Shown: positions 27,736 through 38,838 of the stretch, one piece after another | Layout of the letters: each line of letters opens with the position of its first letter | How positions within the stretch are numbered: position 1 is the first letter of the stretch | Assembly (NCBI RefSeq): GCF_004795255.1 | Contig: NZ_SSBQ01000002.1 | Location: 2,296,001-2,360,000, forward strand | From: Streptomyces sp. RKND-216 | GTDB lineage: Bacteria; Actinomycetota; Actinomycetes; Streptomycetales; Streptomycetaceae | Direction of reading: 5' to 3' | DNA length: 64,000 bases | Notes under the pieces: generated by a model | The model's input: the letters and a program-made list of their open reading frames with translations, nothing else | Databases searched by the model: none | Told to the model about the DNA's origin: nothing | Made by a program: the position numbers and the translations under genes

Positions 27736-30235
27736 GCGTCCACCTCCTGGCGGCCGGTGCCGCCGGCGGCACCGATCTTGACGAGGTCGCCCGGGCGGGC
27801 GCCGGTGTCGGGCGTCACGCCGCGGCCGGCGGAGTTCATCGGGAGCCACACCACGTGGTCCGGCATGTCCGGGGTGACCCGGAGCGGGAACTCCACCGTT
27901 CCGGTCGGCCCGGTGACGGCGAGGACGTCGCCGTCCTTCACGCCGGTGGCCTCGGCCGTGGGGGCCGAGAGCCGGGCGAGCGCCGCGTGCCGGGTACCGG
28001 CCAGCGCCTCGTCGCCCTCCTGGAGCCGGCCCTGGTCGAGCAGCAGCCGGTGGCCGGCGAGCACCGCCTCGCCCTTGCCGGGCTGCGGCGCGGATGCGGA
28101 CCGTTCGTTCGGCGCGGTGGCCTGCGCGTCGCCCGACGCACCGCCGAGGCGGTCGAGTTCGCGGCGCGCGGCCCGTACGTCGGGCAGGCCGAGCGGCTTG
28201 CCGAGCGCGTCGGCGAGCATGTGCAGCACCCGGCCGTCCGGCGTCACGTGGCGGCGGGTCATCTGGTCGGGCTTGATGGCCGCCTCGAACATCCGGGCCC
28301 GGCCCTCCCAGTTGAGGAAGGTGCCGGACTTCTCGACGACCGCCGCCACCGGCAGCACCACGTCGGCGTGCGCGGTGACGTGCGACGGCCGCAGCTCCAG
28401 ACTGACCAGGAAGCCGACCTCGTGCAGCGCGTCGGCGGCACGGGACGGGTCGGGCAGGTCGGCGACCTCGACGCCGCCCACGACCAGCGCGGACAGTTCG
28501 CCGGACGCGGCGGCCTCCACGATGGCCCCGGTGTCCCGCCCGTACGCGCTGGGCAGGTCGTCCACGCCCCAGGCGCGGGCGACCTCCTGGCGGGCGCGCG
28601 GGTCGGTGGCGGGGCGGCCGCCGGGCAGCAGCGACGGGATGGCGCCGGCCTCGACCGCGCCGCGTTCACCGGCCCGGCGCGGGATCCACATCAGGGCGGC
28701 GCCGGTGGCCGTGGCGGTACGCAGGGCGGCGGTCAGGGCGCCGGGCACGGCGGCGAGCCGTTCGCCGACCAGGATGACCGCGCCCTCGGTGCGGAGCGCC
28801 TCGGCGGCCTGCTTGCCGGCGCTCTCCAGTCCGACTCCGCCGGCCAGGCCGTCCAGCCACTCGGTCTCGGTGCCGGGCGCGGCGGCCAGCAGCGTGCCGC
28901 CCGCCTTCTCCAGGCCGCGGGTGGCGTGGGTGGCGAGCGCGAAGGTGCGCTGGCCGTGCTTGCGGTGGGCCTTGCGCAGCCGGAGGAAGACGCCGGGCGC
29001 CTCCTCCTCGGCCTCCAGCCCGGCCAGCAGGACGACGGGGGCCTTCTCCAGCGCGGTGTAGGTGACCCCGAGGCCGTCCAGGTCGCGGCCGTGGCCGGCG
29101 ACGTGGGCGGCGAGGAAGTCGGCCTCCTCGGCGGAGTGGACGCGGGCCCGGAAGTCCACGTCGTTGGTGCCGAGCACGGCGCGGGCGAACTTGGCGTACG
29201 CGTAGGCGTCCTCGACGGTGACGCGTCCGCCGGTCAGCACGCCGACCCGGCCCTGCGCCGCGGCCAGGCCCTTCGCCGCCGCCTCCAGTGCCTCGGGCCA
29301 GCTGGTGGCCTCCAGTTCACCGGTCTCGGCGTCGCGCACCAGCGGCGCGGTGAGCCGGTCGTGGCGCTGGCCGTAGCGGAAGCCGAACCGGCCCTTGTCG
29401 CAGATCCACTCCTCGTTGACCTCGGCGTCCTCCGCGGCCATCCGGCGCATGACCTTGCCGCGCCGGTGGTCGGTGCGGGTGGCGCAGCCGCCAGCGCAGT
29501 GTTCGCAGACGCTGGGGGTGGAGACCAGGTCGAACGGGCGGGAGCGGAACCGGTAGGCGGCCGAGGTGAGGGCGCCGACCGGGCAGATCTGGATGGTGTT
29601 GCCGGAGAAGTACGACTCGAAGGGGTCGCCCTCGCCGGTGCCCACCTGCTGGAGCGCGCCGCGTTCCAGCAGCTCGATCATCGGGTCGCCGGCGACCTGG
29701 TTGGAGAAGCGGGTGCAGCGGGCGCACAGCACGCAGCGCTCGCGGTCCAGCAGGACCTGCTTCGAGATCGGCACCGGCTTCTCGAAGGTGCGCTTCCTGC
29801 CCTCGAAGCGGGACTCGGCGGAGCCCGCGGACATCGCCTGGTTCTGCAGGGGGCACTCGCCGCCCTTGTCGCAGACCGGGCAGTCCAGCGGGTGGTTGAT
29901 GAGCAGCAGCTCCATCACCCCGCGCTGCGCCTTGTCGGCGACCGGGGAGGTGAGCTGCGTCTTCACCACCATGCCGTCGGTGCACGTGATGGTGCAGGAC
30001 GCCATCGGCTTGCGCTGGCCCTCCACCTCGACGATGCACTGCCGGCAGGCGCCGACCGGGTCGAGCAGCGGGTGGTCGCAGAAGCGGGGGATCTCGATGC
30101 CGAGCTGTTCGGCGGCGCGGATGACCAGGGTGCCCTTGGGCACGCTGATCTCGACGCCGTCGATGGTCAGCGAGATCAGGTCCTCGGGGGGAGGGGCCTG
30201 GCCGCCCCCGGAGGCGGGAGCGTTGCTGGTGACGG

Positions 30236-30239
<4 letters not shown>
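27732..30239 (-). CDS. nuoG: NADH-quinone oxidoreductase subunit G (Fe-S)
   Basis: Large Fe-S subunit of complex I (835 aa). The N-terminal 2Fe-2S ligands lie in [17 protein letters not shown], followed by [31 protein letters not shown] for 4Fe-4S clusters, and [17 protein letters not shown] for an N7-type cluster. The rest is a molybdopterin-oxidoreductase-like domain without active-site features and a C-terminal molydopterin dinucleotide-binding-like end ([16 protein letters not shown]). It passes electrons from NuoEF toward NuoI/NuoB. GTG at 30239 overlaps the nuoF stop (GTGA). Confidence 0.96.
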
Positions 30240-31584
<1,345 letters not shown>

Positions 31585-31585
<1 letters not shown>

Positions 31586-32475
31586 CACTTGCCCTCCTCG
31601 GCGACCGGCCCGGTCGGGTTGTCGGGGTCGGACTCGGCACTCGGCTGCGGGGCGTCGTGCGAGCTTTCGTGGCCGGCGGGAGGTTCGGCGCTGCGCGGCC
31701 TGGTGCCGCCGGGACCGGATGCCTCGGTGCCTGCGTCGCGGCCGGCCGCCTTGCCGCCGCCGTTCCGCGGGGAGACGACGCGGGCTGGGGCCTCGGACTC
31801 GCCCTTGGCGAGCCGGAGACCGGCGAGCGAGGCGGGGCCGGCGCCGCCGGACTCCGCGACGGCGCCCTCGCGCTCGTCGGGGAAGCCCGCCAGGATGCGC
31901 GCGGTCTCCTTGAAGGTGCACAGCTTCGCGCCGCGGGTGGGGTGCACGTCGCGGCCGGCGCGCAGGTCGTCGACCAGGCGCTTGGCGGACTCGGGCGTCT
32001 GGTCGTCGAAGAACTCCCAGTTGACCATCACCACGGGCGCGAAGTCGCAGGCCGCGTTGCACTCGATGTGTTCGAGGGTGACCTTGCCGTCGTCGGTGGT
32101 CTCGTTGTTGCCGATCTCCAGGTGCTCCTGGAGCTCCTCGAAGATGGCGTCGCCGCCCATCACCGCGCACAGCGTGTTGGTGCAGACGCCGACCTGGTAG
32201 TCGCCGCTGGGCTTGCGCCGGTACATGCTGTAGAAGGTCGCGACCGCGGCGACCTCGGCGGTGGTGAGGTCGAGCATCTCGGCGCAGAAGCGCTGTCCGG
32301 TGCGGGTGACGTGGCCCTCTTCGGACTGCACCAGGTGCAGCAGCGGCAGCAGCGCGGACCGGCTGTCGGGGTAGCGGGCGATGACGTCCTTCGCGTCCTT
32401 CTCCAGCCGTGCCCGGACGTCCGCCGGGTAGTCGGGGGCGGGCATCGCGGGGATGCCCAGTTGCACGTCGGTCAT
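31585..32475 (-). CDS. nuoE: NADH-quinone oxidoreductase subunit E, extended C-terminus
   Basis: Thioredoxin-like 2Fe-2S subunit (296 aa) of the NADH-dehydrogenase module. The four ligands are in [11 protein letters not shown] and [12 protein letters not shown], spaced as in the family. The family core ends near residue 190; the remaining ~100 residues are Pro/Ala/Glu/Ser-rich and look unstructured. The ATG overlaps the nuoD stop (ATGA). Confidence 0.96.
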
Positions 32476-33800
32476 CGGTCGACGCCTCCCATCACGGGGT
32501 CGAGGGACGCGACGGCCACGATGACGTCGGCGACCTGGCCGCCCTCGCACATCGCCGCCATCGACTGGAGGTTGGTGAAGGACGGGTCGCGGAAGTGCAC
32601 CCGGTAGGGCCGGGTTCCGCCGTCGCTCACCGCGTGCACTCCGAGTTCGCCCTTGGGGGACTCGACTGCCGCGTACGCCTGGCCGGGCGGTACCCGGAAT
32701 CCCTCGGTCACCAGCTTGAAGTGGTGGATGAGGGCCTCCATGGAGGTGCCCATGATGTTCCGGATGTGGTCCAGGCTGTTGCCCAGGCCGTCGGGGCCGA
32801 GCGCCAGCTGCGCGGGCCAGGCGATCTTCTTGTCGCCGACCATGACCGGGCCGGGCTCCAGCCGGTCGATGCACTGCTCGATGATGCGCAGCGACTGCCG
32901 CATCTCCTCGACGCGCAGCAGGAAGCGGCCGTAGGAGTCGCAGGTGTCGACGGTCGGGACGTCGAAGTCGTAAGTCTCGTAGCCGCAGTAGGGGTCGGTC
33001 TTGCGCAGGTCGTGCGGGAGGCCGGCGGAGCGGAGGATCGGGCCGGTGGCGCCGAGCGCCATGCAGCCGGCGAGGTCCAGGTAGCCGATGTCCTTCAGAC
33101 GACCCTTGAAGACCGGGTTGCCGGTGCAGAGCTTGTCGTACTCCGGCAGGTTCTTCTTCATCTTCTTCACGAACTCGCGCAGCGCGTCGATGCTGCCAGG
33201 GGGCAGGTCCTGGGAGAGCCCGCCGGGCCGGATGTACGCGTGGTTCATGCGCAGGCCGGTGATCAGCTCGTAGAGGTCCAGGACCAGTTCGCGGTCGCGG
33301 AAGCCGAAGATCATGACGGTGGTGGCGCCGAGCTCCATGCCGCCGGTGGCGATGCACACCAGGTGGGAGGAGAGACGGTTCAGCTCCATCATCAGCACGC
33401 GGATGACGTTGGCGCGGTCCGGGATGTCGTCGGTGATGCCGAGCAGCCTCTCGACCGCCATGCAGTACGCCGTCTCGTTGAAGAACGGCGTCAGGTAGTC
33501 CATGCGCGTCACGAACGTGGTGCCCTGCGTCCAGGTCCGGTACTCGAGGTTCTTCTCGATGCCGGTGTGCAGGTAGCCGATGCCGCAGCGGGCCTCGGTC
33601 ACGGTCTCGCCGTCGATCTCCAGGATGAGCCGGAGCACGCCGTGCGTGGAGGGGTGCTGCGGGCCCATGTTGACGATGATCCGCTCGTCGTCGCTCGCTG
33701 CCGCGGCGGCGGCGAGCTCGTCCCAGTCGCCGCCGGTGACGTCGTAGACGGTGCCCTCGGTGGTCTCGCGGATTCCCGCCGTGGAATGTGTGGTGCTCAT
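32472..33800 (-). CDS. nuoD: NADH-quinone oxidoreductase subunit D
   Basis: Quinone-binding 49-kDa-type subunit (442 aa). It has [15 protein letters not shown] with the conserved His near the quinone headgroup, [19 protein letters not shown] with the quinone-site Tyr, and the C-terminal DPVMGGVDR typical of the family. It is evolutionarily related to NiFe hydrogenase large subunits but lacks their metal cysteines. Its ATG shares one base with the nuoC stop (TGATG). Confidence 0.97.
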   Translation of the reverse strand: MSTTHSTAGIRETTEGTVYDVTGGDWDELAAAAAASDDERIIVNMGPQHPSTHGVLRLILEIDGETVTEARCGIGYLHTGIEKNLEYRTWTQGTTFVTRMDYLTPFFNETAYCMAVERLLGITDDIPDRANVIRVLMMELNRLSSHLVCIATGGMELGATTVMIFGFRDRELVLDLYELITGLRMNHAYIRPGGLSQDLPPGSIDALREFVKKMKKNLPEYDKLCTGNPVFKGRLKDIGYLDLAGCMALGATGPILRSAGLPHDLRKTDPYCGYETYDFDVPTVDTCDSYGRFLLRVEEMRQSLRIIEQCIDRLEPGPVMVGDKKIAWPAQLALGPDGLGNSLDHIRNIMGTSMEALIHHFKLVTEGFRVPPGQAYAAVESPKGELGVHAVSDGGTRPYRVHFRDPSFTNLQSMAAMCEGGQVADVIVAVASLDPVMGGVDR

Positions 33801-34567
33801 CAGCTGTACGACCTCCGCTGGTCGGGAGCGGGAATCTGGGCGCCCTTGTACTCCACGGGGATGCCGCCCAGGGGGTAGTCCTTGCGCTGCGGGAAGCCCT
33901 GCCAGTCGTCGGGCATCATGATCCGCGTCAGCGCCGGGTGGCCGTCGAAGACCAGGCCGAAGAAGTCGTACGTCTCGCGCTCGTGCCAGTCGTTCGTCGG
34001 GTAGACCTCGACGATCGAGGGGACGTGCGGATCGGCGTCGGGTGCGGTGACCTCCAGCCGGATGATCCGGTTGTGCGTCAGCGAACGCAGGTGGTACACG
34101 GCGTGCAGCTCGCGGCCCTTGTCCTCGGGGAAGTGCACGCCGGAGACGCCGGTGCAGTACTCGAAGCGCAGCGCGGGGTCGTCCCGCAGGGTGCGGGCGA
34201 CGCGCAGCAGATGCTCGCGTGCGATGTGGAAGGTGATCTCGCCGCGGTCTACGACGGTCTTCTCGATGGCGTTCTCGGGGAGCAGGTCCTGCTCCTCCAG
34301 GGCGCCTTCGAGTTCGTCGGCGACCTCGTCGAACCAGCCGCCGTAGGGGCGCGCGCTCGCGCCGGGGAGCCGCACGGTGCGCACCAGGCCGCCGTAGCCG
34401 GAGGTGTCGCCGCCCTGGCGGGGGCCGAACATGCCGCGGCGGACGCCGATGACCTCGCCGGAGTCGCCGCGGTGTCCGGGCAGGTTGTGCGCGTTCACGT
34501 CCTGGTCCGGGTTCGGGCCATGGTCGCCGGCGGGCGTGCCGTTGGCCGAGTTGCCGTTGGCGGTCAT
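33800..34567 (-). CDS. nuoC: NADH-quinone oxidoreductase subunit C
   Basis: 30-kDa-type peripheral subunit (255 aa), separate from nuoD as in most bacteria other than E. coli. The first ~80 residues are a Gly/Asn/Asp-rich extension. The conserved core runs from about residue 85 to the signature [20 protein letters not shown] and [20 protein letters not shown]. The ATG overlaps the nuoB stop (ATGA). Confidence 0.96.
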   Translation of the reverse strand: MTANGNSANGTPAGDHGPNPDQDVNAHNLPGHRGDSGEVIGVRRGMFGPRQGGDTSGYGGLVRTVRLPGASARPYGGWFDEVADELEGALEEQDLLPENAIEKTVVDRGEITFHIAREHLLRVARTLRDDPALRFEYCTGVSGVHFPEDKGRELHAVYHLRSLTHNRIIRLEVTAPDADPHVPSIVEVYPTNDWHERETYDFFGLVFDGHPALTRIMMPDDWQGFPQRKDYPLGGIPVEYKGAQIPAPDQRRSYS

Positions 34568-35118
34568 CGCAGGAGCCCCTTCATCTCGATCGTCGGCAGG
34601 GCCTTGCGCGCCGCTTCCTCGGCCTCACGGGCCGCCTGCTCGCGATTGACGCCGAGCTTCTCGTTCTGCACGTGCTCGTGGAGCTTGAGGATCGCGTCCA
34701 TCAGCATCTCGGGCCGCGGCGGGCAGCCGGGCAGGTAGATGTCGACCGGGACGACGTGGTCCACGCCCTGCACGATCGCGTAGTTGTTGAACATGCCGCC
34801 GGAGGAGGCGCAGACGCCCATGGAGATGACCCACTTGGGGTTGGGCATCTGGTCGTACACCTGCCGCAGCACCGGGGCCATCTTCTGACTGACCCGTCCG
34901 GCCACGATCATGAGGTCCGCCTGGCGCGGTGAGCCGCGGAAGACCTCCATGCCGAACCGGGCGAGGTCGTAGCGGCCCGCACCCGTTGTCATCATCTCGA
35001 TGGCGCAGCAGGCGAGTCCGAACGTCGCCGGGAACATCGACGACTTGCGGACCCACCCGGCGGCCTGCTCGACGGTGGAGAGCAGGAAGCCGCTCGGCAG
35101 TTTCTCTTCGAGTCCCAT
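34564..35118 (-). CDS. nuoB: NADH-quinone oxidoreductase subunit B (cluster N2)
   Basis: Subunit of 184 aa that holds the terminal 4Fe-4S cluster N2, which reduces the quinone. Ligands are the tandem Cys pair 37-38 ([10 protein letters not shown]), the Cys in [10 protein letters not shown] and the Cys in [10 protein letters not shown]. It sits between NuoI and NuoD in the complex. The gap to nuoA is 12 nt. Confidence 0.97.
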   Translation of the reverse strand: MGLEEKLPSGFLLSTVEQAAGWVRKSSMFPATFGLACCAIEMMTTGAGRYDLARFGMEVFRGSPRQADLMIVAGRVSQKMAPVLRQVYDQMPNPKWVISMGVCASSGGMFNNYAIVQGVDHVVPVDIYLPGCPPRPEMLMDAILKLHEHVQNEKLGVNREQAAREAEEAARKALPTIEMKGLLR

Positions 35119-35130
35119 TTACCTATGCCC

Positions 35131-35490
35131 CTAGTCCCATTCCAGGCCGCCACGACGCCACACGTAGGCGTAGGCGACGAAGACCGTCAGCACGAAGAGC
35201 AGCATCTCCACGAGCCCGAAAATCCCGAGGGCGTCGAAGGAGACCGCCCAGGGGTAGAGGAAGACGATTTCGATGTCGAAGACGATGAACAGCATCGCCG
35301 TCAGGTAGTACTTGATCGGGAAGCGTCCGCCGCCCGCCGCCTGCGGAGTCGGCTCGATCCCGCACTCGTACGCCTCGAGCTTGGCCCGGTTGTAGCGCTT
35401 GGGACCGATGATCGAGGCCATGACCACGGAGAAGATCGCAAAGGCCGCTCCCAGGCCCGCTAGCACAAGGATGGGCGCGTACGCGTTCAC
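35131..35490 (-). CDS. nuoA: NADH-quinone oxidoreductase subunit A
   Basis: First gene of the operon, a three-helix membrane subunit (119 aa). It has the conserved loop KLEAYECGIEPTPQ containing the Cys used to report the active/deactive state in other species, and FDIEIVFLYPWAV in helix 2. GTG at 35490 is preceded by GAGGAGCG. The Rex-type operator lies 47 nt upstream of this start. Confidence 0.96.
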   Translation of the reverse strand: MNAYAPILVLAGLGAAFAIFSVVMASIIGPKRYNRAKLEAYECGIEPTPQAAGGGRFPIKYYLTAMLFIVFDIEIVFLYPWAVSFDALGIFGLVEMLLFVLTVFVAYAYVWRRGGLEWD

Positions 35491-36119
35491 CGCTCCTCGC
35501 TCCTTTCGGTCGCCCCCACAGTCGAAGATCACTTCTATGTGAGGCAGTTCACAAGCCCTAGTGGGAGGCATCCTATGCCCGCCGCTCTGTGATCTGCGAC
35601 ACGGGGTACGCAAGCTACTTTGTGATCTTCACCACCTGACGAGTGATCATGGAATCGCAGGCTCGACGATCTTCATACGCGAAGCTTCCGACTGTTCACG
35701 TTTCGTGAGCCTCGACCGGATTCCGACCTGCTGAACTTAGGGTTCCCTTAACGCCACGATAGTGCGAAAGCAAATTCGCGCGGGACATCGATGGCTGCTA
35801 CACGGCTCCGGCCGCGCGAGGGCCGCACTCCGCGGGCCGCCGTGCGGCGCGAGCGCGCGGTCGTGAAAACCGGCACAAGCCCGGGGCGCGCATCTGCTCC
35901 GCGCCGGTCGTCCACGGGCATCACGACCGGACCCCTTGGTCACGGGCTCGTCACCGATCGTTCGCTCCCGTCCCCGCCCGGGGCCCTGGGCCGCAACTCC
36001 GACGCGGACGGCATCTTCCGGCCGAGCACCGCGGCGTGCCCTGCAGGCCGGGCGATGACACCGCGGCGACGGGCCGCCCTCCCGCACGGCGGGGGCGACC
36101 CGTCGCGTTCCCACGAAGG
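35491..36119. other. nuo promoter region and spacer
   Basis: Spacer of 629 bp. The first ~250 bp are less GC-rich than the surroundings and hold the nuo control region, including a Rex-type site (35537-35554) and a small palindrome TCACG-TTT-CGTGA (35695-35707). The remainder up to the BtrH-like gene has long open frames but no ribosome sites or recognisable protein features, so I see no gene there. Confidence 0.6.
35537..35554. promoter_or_regulatory. Probable Rex operator (ROP site) of the nuo operon
   Basis: The 18-bp ATGTGAGGCAGTTCACAA matches the Streptomyces Rex consensus TTGTGAA-N4-TTCACAA at 12 of 14 defined positions. Rex is the NADH/NAD+-sensing repressor known from S. coelicolor, where nuo is among its targets. 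The site lies 47 bp from the nuoA start, a position suited to repression. The rex gene itself is not in this window. Confidence 0.8.
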
Positions 36120-37358
36120 TCAGAACGCGGCCACGGCCCGCCGTTCCCGATCCGCGCACTCCTCCACGAGCGCCGCCATCTCGTCGAACAACGCCCTGCG
36201 CCCCTCCCGGCCGGGCACCTCGGACCCCGCCGCCAGCCGCTCGGCCTCCGCGCCCAGCGCCCGGATCTCTTCCCCGGCGGCGTCTCCGCCCACCATGAGC
36301 AGCGCCATCCGCCGCTCGCACACCTCGGTGTACTCCCCCAGACCCGCAGCCGTCCGTGCGGCCAGCGCCGCCAGGCGTTCCCAGCCGCGACCCGACTCCG
36401 CGACCAGCTCCGCGGCCTCGGAACGGCCCTGCGCGGCCAGGAAGTCGGCGTACAGCGGACGCGTCGCACCCGGCGCGGTGTACTCCACCTCCAGGCACTC
36501 GTACAGCCGGCGCATGCCGTGGAAGAACGGCACCGGTGCACCGAACCGGCGCTCCCAGCCCGTCTTCGTGCGGGTGTCGCGGAGCTGTGCCGCGAGCCTC
36601 GCCATGCCGGACAGGCCGAAGTTGACGTCGAACCGGTTGCCCAGCACCGGCCCGGTCAGGTGCGCGGCGGTCGTGGCGAGCGCGCCGTCCACGTCGGGCA
36701 CACCCGCGGGCGGCCCGGTGGGCACGAGCATGGCGTGCCGGCCCTTGCGGTGCGCGGACCATGCCGCGCCGAACTCCTCCGTGCCGATGCGGTGCGGTAC
36801 CGCCGACTCGTCGTCGACGTAGAGGGTGTCTTTGTCGTACCCGGCCACGGCGACCGTGTACGGGTCCGCGCCGGGCCCCGGCTCCAGCCCGTGCCACGGC
36901 AGGCGCGACCGGTCCACCGTGCACAGCACCGGATACCCGGCGTCCAGGGCGGCCCGCACCCGGTCCCAGCGCGGCCGCGCGGAGTGCTCCTCGGTGAAGG
37001 GGACGCCGAGCCGGGTCAGCGCGGCGGGCGCCCACGGCTCCGGGTGGTGCTGGGCGACGAGGGTGAGGAGCGGCGGGGTGCCCTCGTACGCGAACACGAA
37101 GTACATGAAGCCGATGCCGCCGGCCAGCCCCGCGACGACCGCCTCGTCCGGCGCCTCGGCGCCGAGGGCGTTGCGGATCAGGGACGCGTCGTGGTGCTGG
37201 TCGGTGCCGAACCGGTCGTACAGCAGCCCGGGGGGCGGTGCCGGGGCGTCTTCCCGTGCGGACCGGGCCAGGACGTGCCGGCGGGCGGTGGTGTACGACT
37301 CGCCGGTGCGCGCCATGCGGGCGCGCACGCGCTGCTTCAGTCGTCGGTGCTCCGTCAT
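36120..37358 (-). CDS. BtrH N-terminal-domain-like protein (DUF4872 type)
   Basis: Protein of 412 aa resembling the BtrH family, which is named for the butirosin acyltransferase whose fold is papain/C39-like. Residues 1-30 are a basic helical segment (LKQRVRARMARTGESYTTAR). A BtrH-like domain follows (GLAGGIGFMYFVFAYEGTPP, then VLCTVDRSRLPWHG and VAVAGYDKDTLYVDDES, a C39-like His/Asp area), and the C-terminal half is the helical DUF4872-like part. No carrier protein or biosynthetic cluster is nearby, so an antibiotic acyltransfer role cannot be assumed. It is transcribed alone, divergent from the NlpC/P60 gene. Confidence 0.7.
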   Translation of the reverse strand: MTEHRRLKQRVRARMARTGESYTTARRHVLARSAREDAPAPPPGLLYDRFGTDQHHDASLIRNALGAEAPDEAVVAGLAGGIGFMYFVFAYEGTPPLLTLVAQHHPEPWAPAALTRLGVPFTEEHSARPRWDRVRAALDAGYPVLCTVDRSRLPWHGLEPGPGADPYTVAVAGYDKDTLYVDDESAVPHRIGTEEFGAAWSAHRKGRHAMLVPTGPPAGVPDVDGALATTAAHLTGPVLGNRFDVNFGLSGMARLAAQLRDTRTKTGWERRFGAPVPFFHGMRRLYECLEVEYTAPGATRPLYADFLAAQGRSEAAELVAESGRGWERLAALAARTAAGLGEYTEVCERRMALLMVGGDAAGEEIRALGAEAERLAAGSEVPGREGRRALFDEMAALVEECADRERRAVAAF

Positions 37359-37908
37359 GATCCGTCTCTTCCGGATGCCCGACGCCGTTCCTCACGCGAA
37401 GCGGCGCGGTCACCCGCGAGGACGTACGGGCTGCGACGCGACAGATCCTGCCGTCCTGTGACGACAGCGGTCACCTTCGCCCCCGCGGGGCCGGGCGGCG
37501 TGAGCACCCGGTCTGGAGGTCCGGCGCACAGGCGGCGCCGGTTCCCAGTATAGGAGCGCACGGGTTCCGCCGGGCGACGGAGCGACGGCTTGGGGCGGTA
37601 TCGGCAGCCTTACCTGCGAATTGTCCGTTTGGCGAGGGTAGTTCACCTCTCGCACGTGAAGTGCGCCACGCACCGCATCCAACAGGGACTGCCACCTTTG
37701 CGCCTCGTTGCGGGCGCGTGATATGCACCGGCGGCGACTCCTCCGCGACGGCCAACTCGCAGGACAGAGACGGCTATTAGAGCGAATCCGACGCTCCGGG
37801 GCACCGCCCCGCAAGCGACGGAAGGTGCCCAACAGGCCCCGAAGAAGGCGAGTGTGGCGCATCCCACCGCATTTGAAGGCAACCCGGCGGCCCTGCTCCA
37901 CTGGCGCC
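37359..37908. other. Divergent promoter region, BtrH-like gene and NlpC/P60 gene
   Basis: A 550-bp region between divergent genes. NlpC/P60 genes of Streptomyces often have long 5' leaders, some with a c-di-AMP (ydaO) riboswitch. The fragment GCGAATCCG near 37780 recalls part of that motif, but the other conserved blocks are missing, so no riboswitch is called. No gene is supported. Confidence 0.45.
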
Positions 37909-38709
37909 ATGGCCTCGAACGCTCACATACCCAGCCACCGGAAGCCCCGGTCGCGCGCCAGAAACCTGGCTGTGCGCGCCGGTGTGGCCGGTGGCGTCCT
38001 CGGCACCCTCGCCCTGACCGCGGGCTCCGCCTCCGCCGTCGGCGAGGAGGCGGCAGACTCGGCTGCCGGCACCACCACCGCCCAGCTCCCCGTCATCACC
38101 GGCGACATCGCCACGACGAGCGAGCGGACCGCGACGTCCCTGGAGAACTCCGCCGCCCAGTACGAGCTGGAAGCCGCACAGCAGGCCGCCGCGAAGAAGG
38201 CGGCCGAACACGCCGCCGACGAGGCGGAGAAGAAGGCGAAGGCCGAGGAGCGCCGCCGGGCCGAGGAGGCCCGCCGTGCGGCCGCCGCCCAGGCCGCCGA
38301 GGAGCGTGCCTCCCGCTCGTCCGAACGCACCGCTCTTGCCGCGGCTCCGGCCTCCGGCACGGTCGGGGAGCTGGTCTCGTTCCTGCGCGGGCAGGTCGGC
38401 AAGGCGTACGTGATGGGCGCGTCCGGCCCCAGCTCGTACGACTGCTCCGGCCTGGTGCAGACCGCGTTCGGGCAGATCGGCGTCAGCCTGCCGCGCGTCT
38501 CGCAGTCCCAGTCCACCGCCGGCACCCAGGTGTCGGTGAGCGCCCTCCAGCCGGGCGACATCCTGTACTGGGGCGGCGCGGGCAGCGCCCACCACGTCGC
38601 CGTGTACGTCGGCGGCGGGCAGTACATCGACGCGGCGAACCCGGAGAAGGGCGTCGTCGTGCAGAACGTCTCCGACTGGCCGCCGGACGGCGCGACCCGC
38701 GTGCTCTGA
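37909..38709 (+). CDS. Secreted NlpC/P60 peptidoglycan endopeptidase
   Basis: Cell-wall hydrolase, 266 aa. The signal peptide covers residues 1-42 (RNLAVRAGVAGGVLGTLALT core, cleavage after ASA). An Ala/Lys/Glu-rich coiled coil runs over about residues 85-140. The C-terminal NlpC/P60 domain has catalytic Cys in SSYDCSGLVQTAF and His in SAHHVAVYVGGG, with the ordered IDAANPEKGVVV end. It would cleave D-Glu-meso/LL-DAP stem peptides. The ATG at 37909 begins MASNAHIPSHRK, a start typical of these Streptomyces proteins. A strong terminator follows. Confidence 0.93.
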   Translation: MASNAHIPSHRKPRSRARNLAVRAGVAGGVLGTLALTAGSASAVGEEAADSAAGTTTAQLPVITGDIATTSERTATSLENSAAQYELEAAQQAAAKKAAEHAADEAEKKAKAEERRRAEEARRAAAAQAAEERASRSSERTALAAAPASGTVGELVSFLRGQVGKAYVMGASGPSSYDCSGLVQTAFGQIGVSLPRVSQSQSTAGTQVSVSALQPGDILYWGGAGSAHHVAVYVGGGQYIDAANPEKGVVVQNVSDWPPDGATRVL

Positions 38710-38770
38710 CCGCGCCCCGCGGGCTCCGGCACCCGCCCCCGCGGCCTCCCGGCCACCGGGCACCCTGCGG

Positions 38771-38812
38771 AAGGGGCCCCACCGCGACACTGCGCTCGCG
38801 GTGGGGCCCCTT
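38771..38812. terminator. Bidirectional terminator, NlpC/P60 and PhzF genes
   Basis: A perfect 17-bp stem (AAGGGGCCCCACCGCGA and complement) has an 8-nt loop, followed on the plus strand by a T/C-rich run. It lies between convergent genes. Confidence 0.9.
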
Positions 38813-38838
38813 CTCTCGTTCTCTCCCTCGCGGTGTGC

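Noticed and set aside
35615..35640. Second Rex-like site (TTGTGATCTTCACC)
   Set aside because: Half-sites are too close together to match the 18-bp consensus; only the site at 35537 fits.
35740..36119. Plus-strand frame beginning at 35791
   Set aside because: No ribosome site or family features; it continues antisense to the BtrH-like gene and is a shadow.
37700..37900. c-di-AMP (ydaO) riboswitch before the NlpC/P60 gene
   Set aside because: Only one short piece resembles the conserved motif; the remaining blocks and the expected order are missing.
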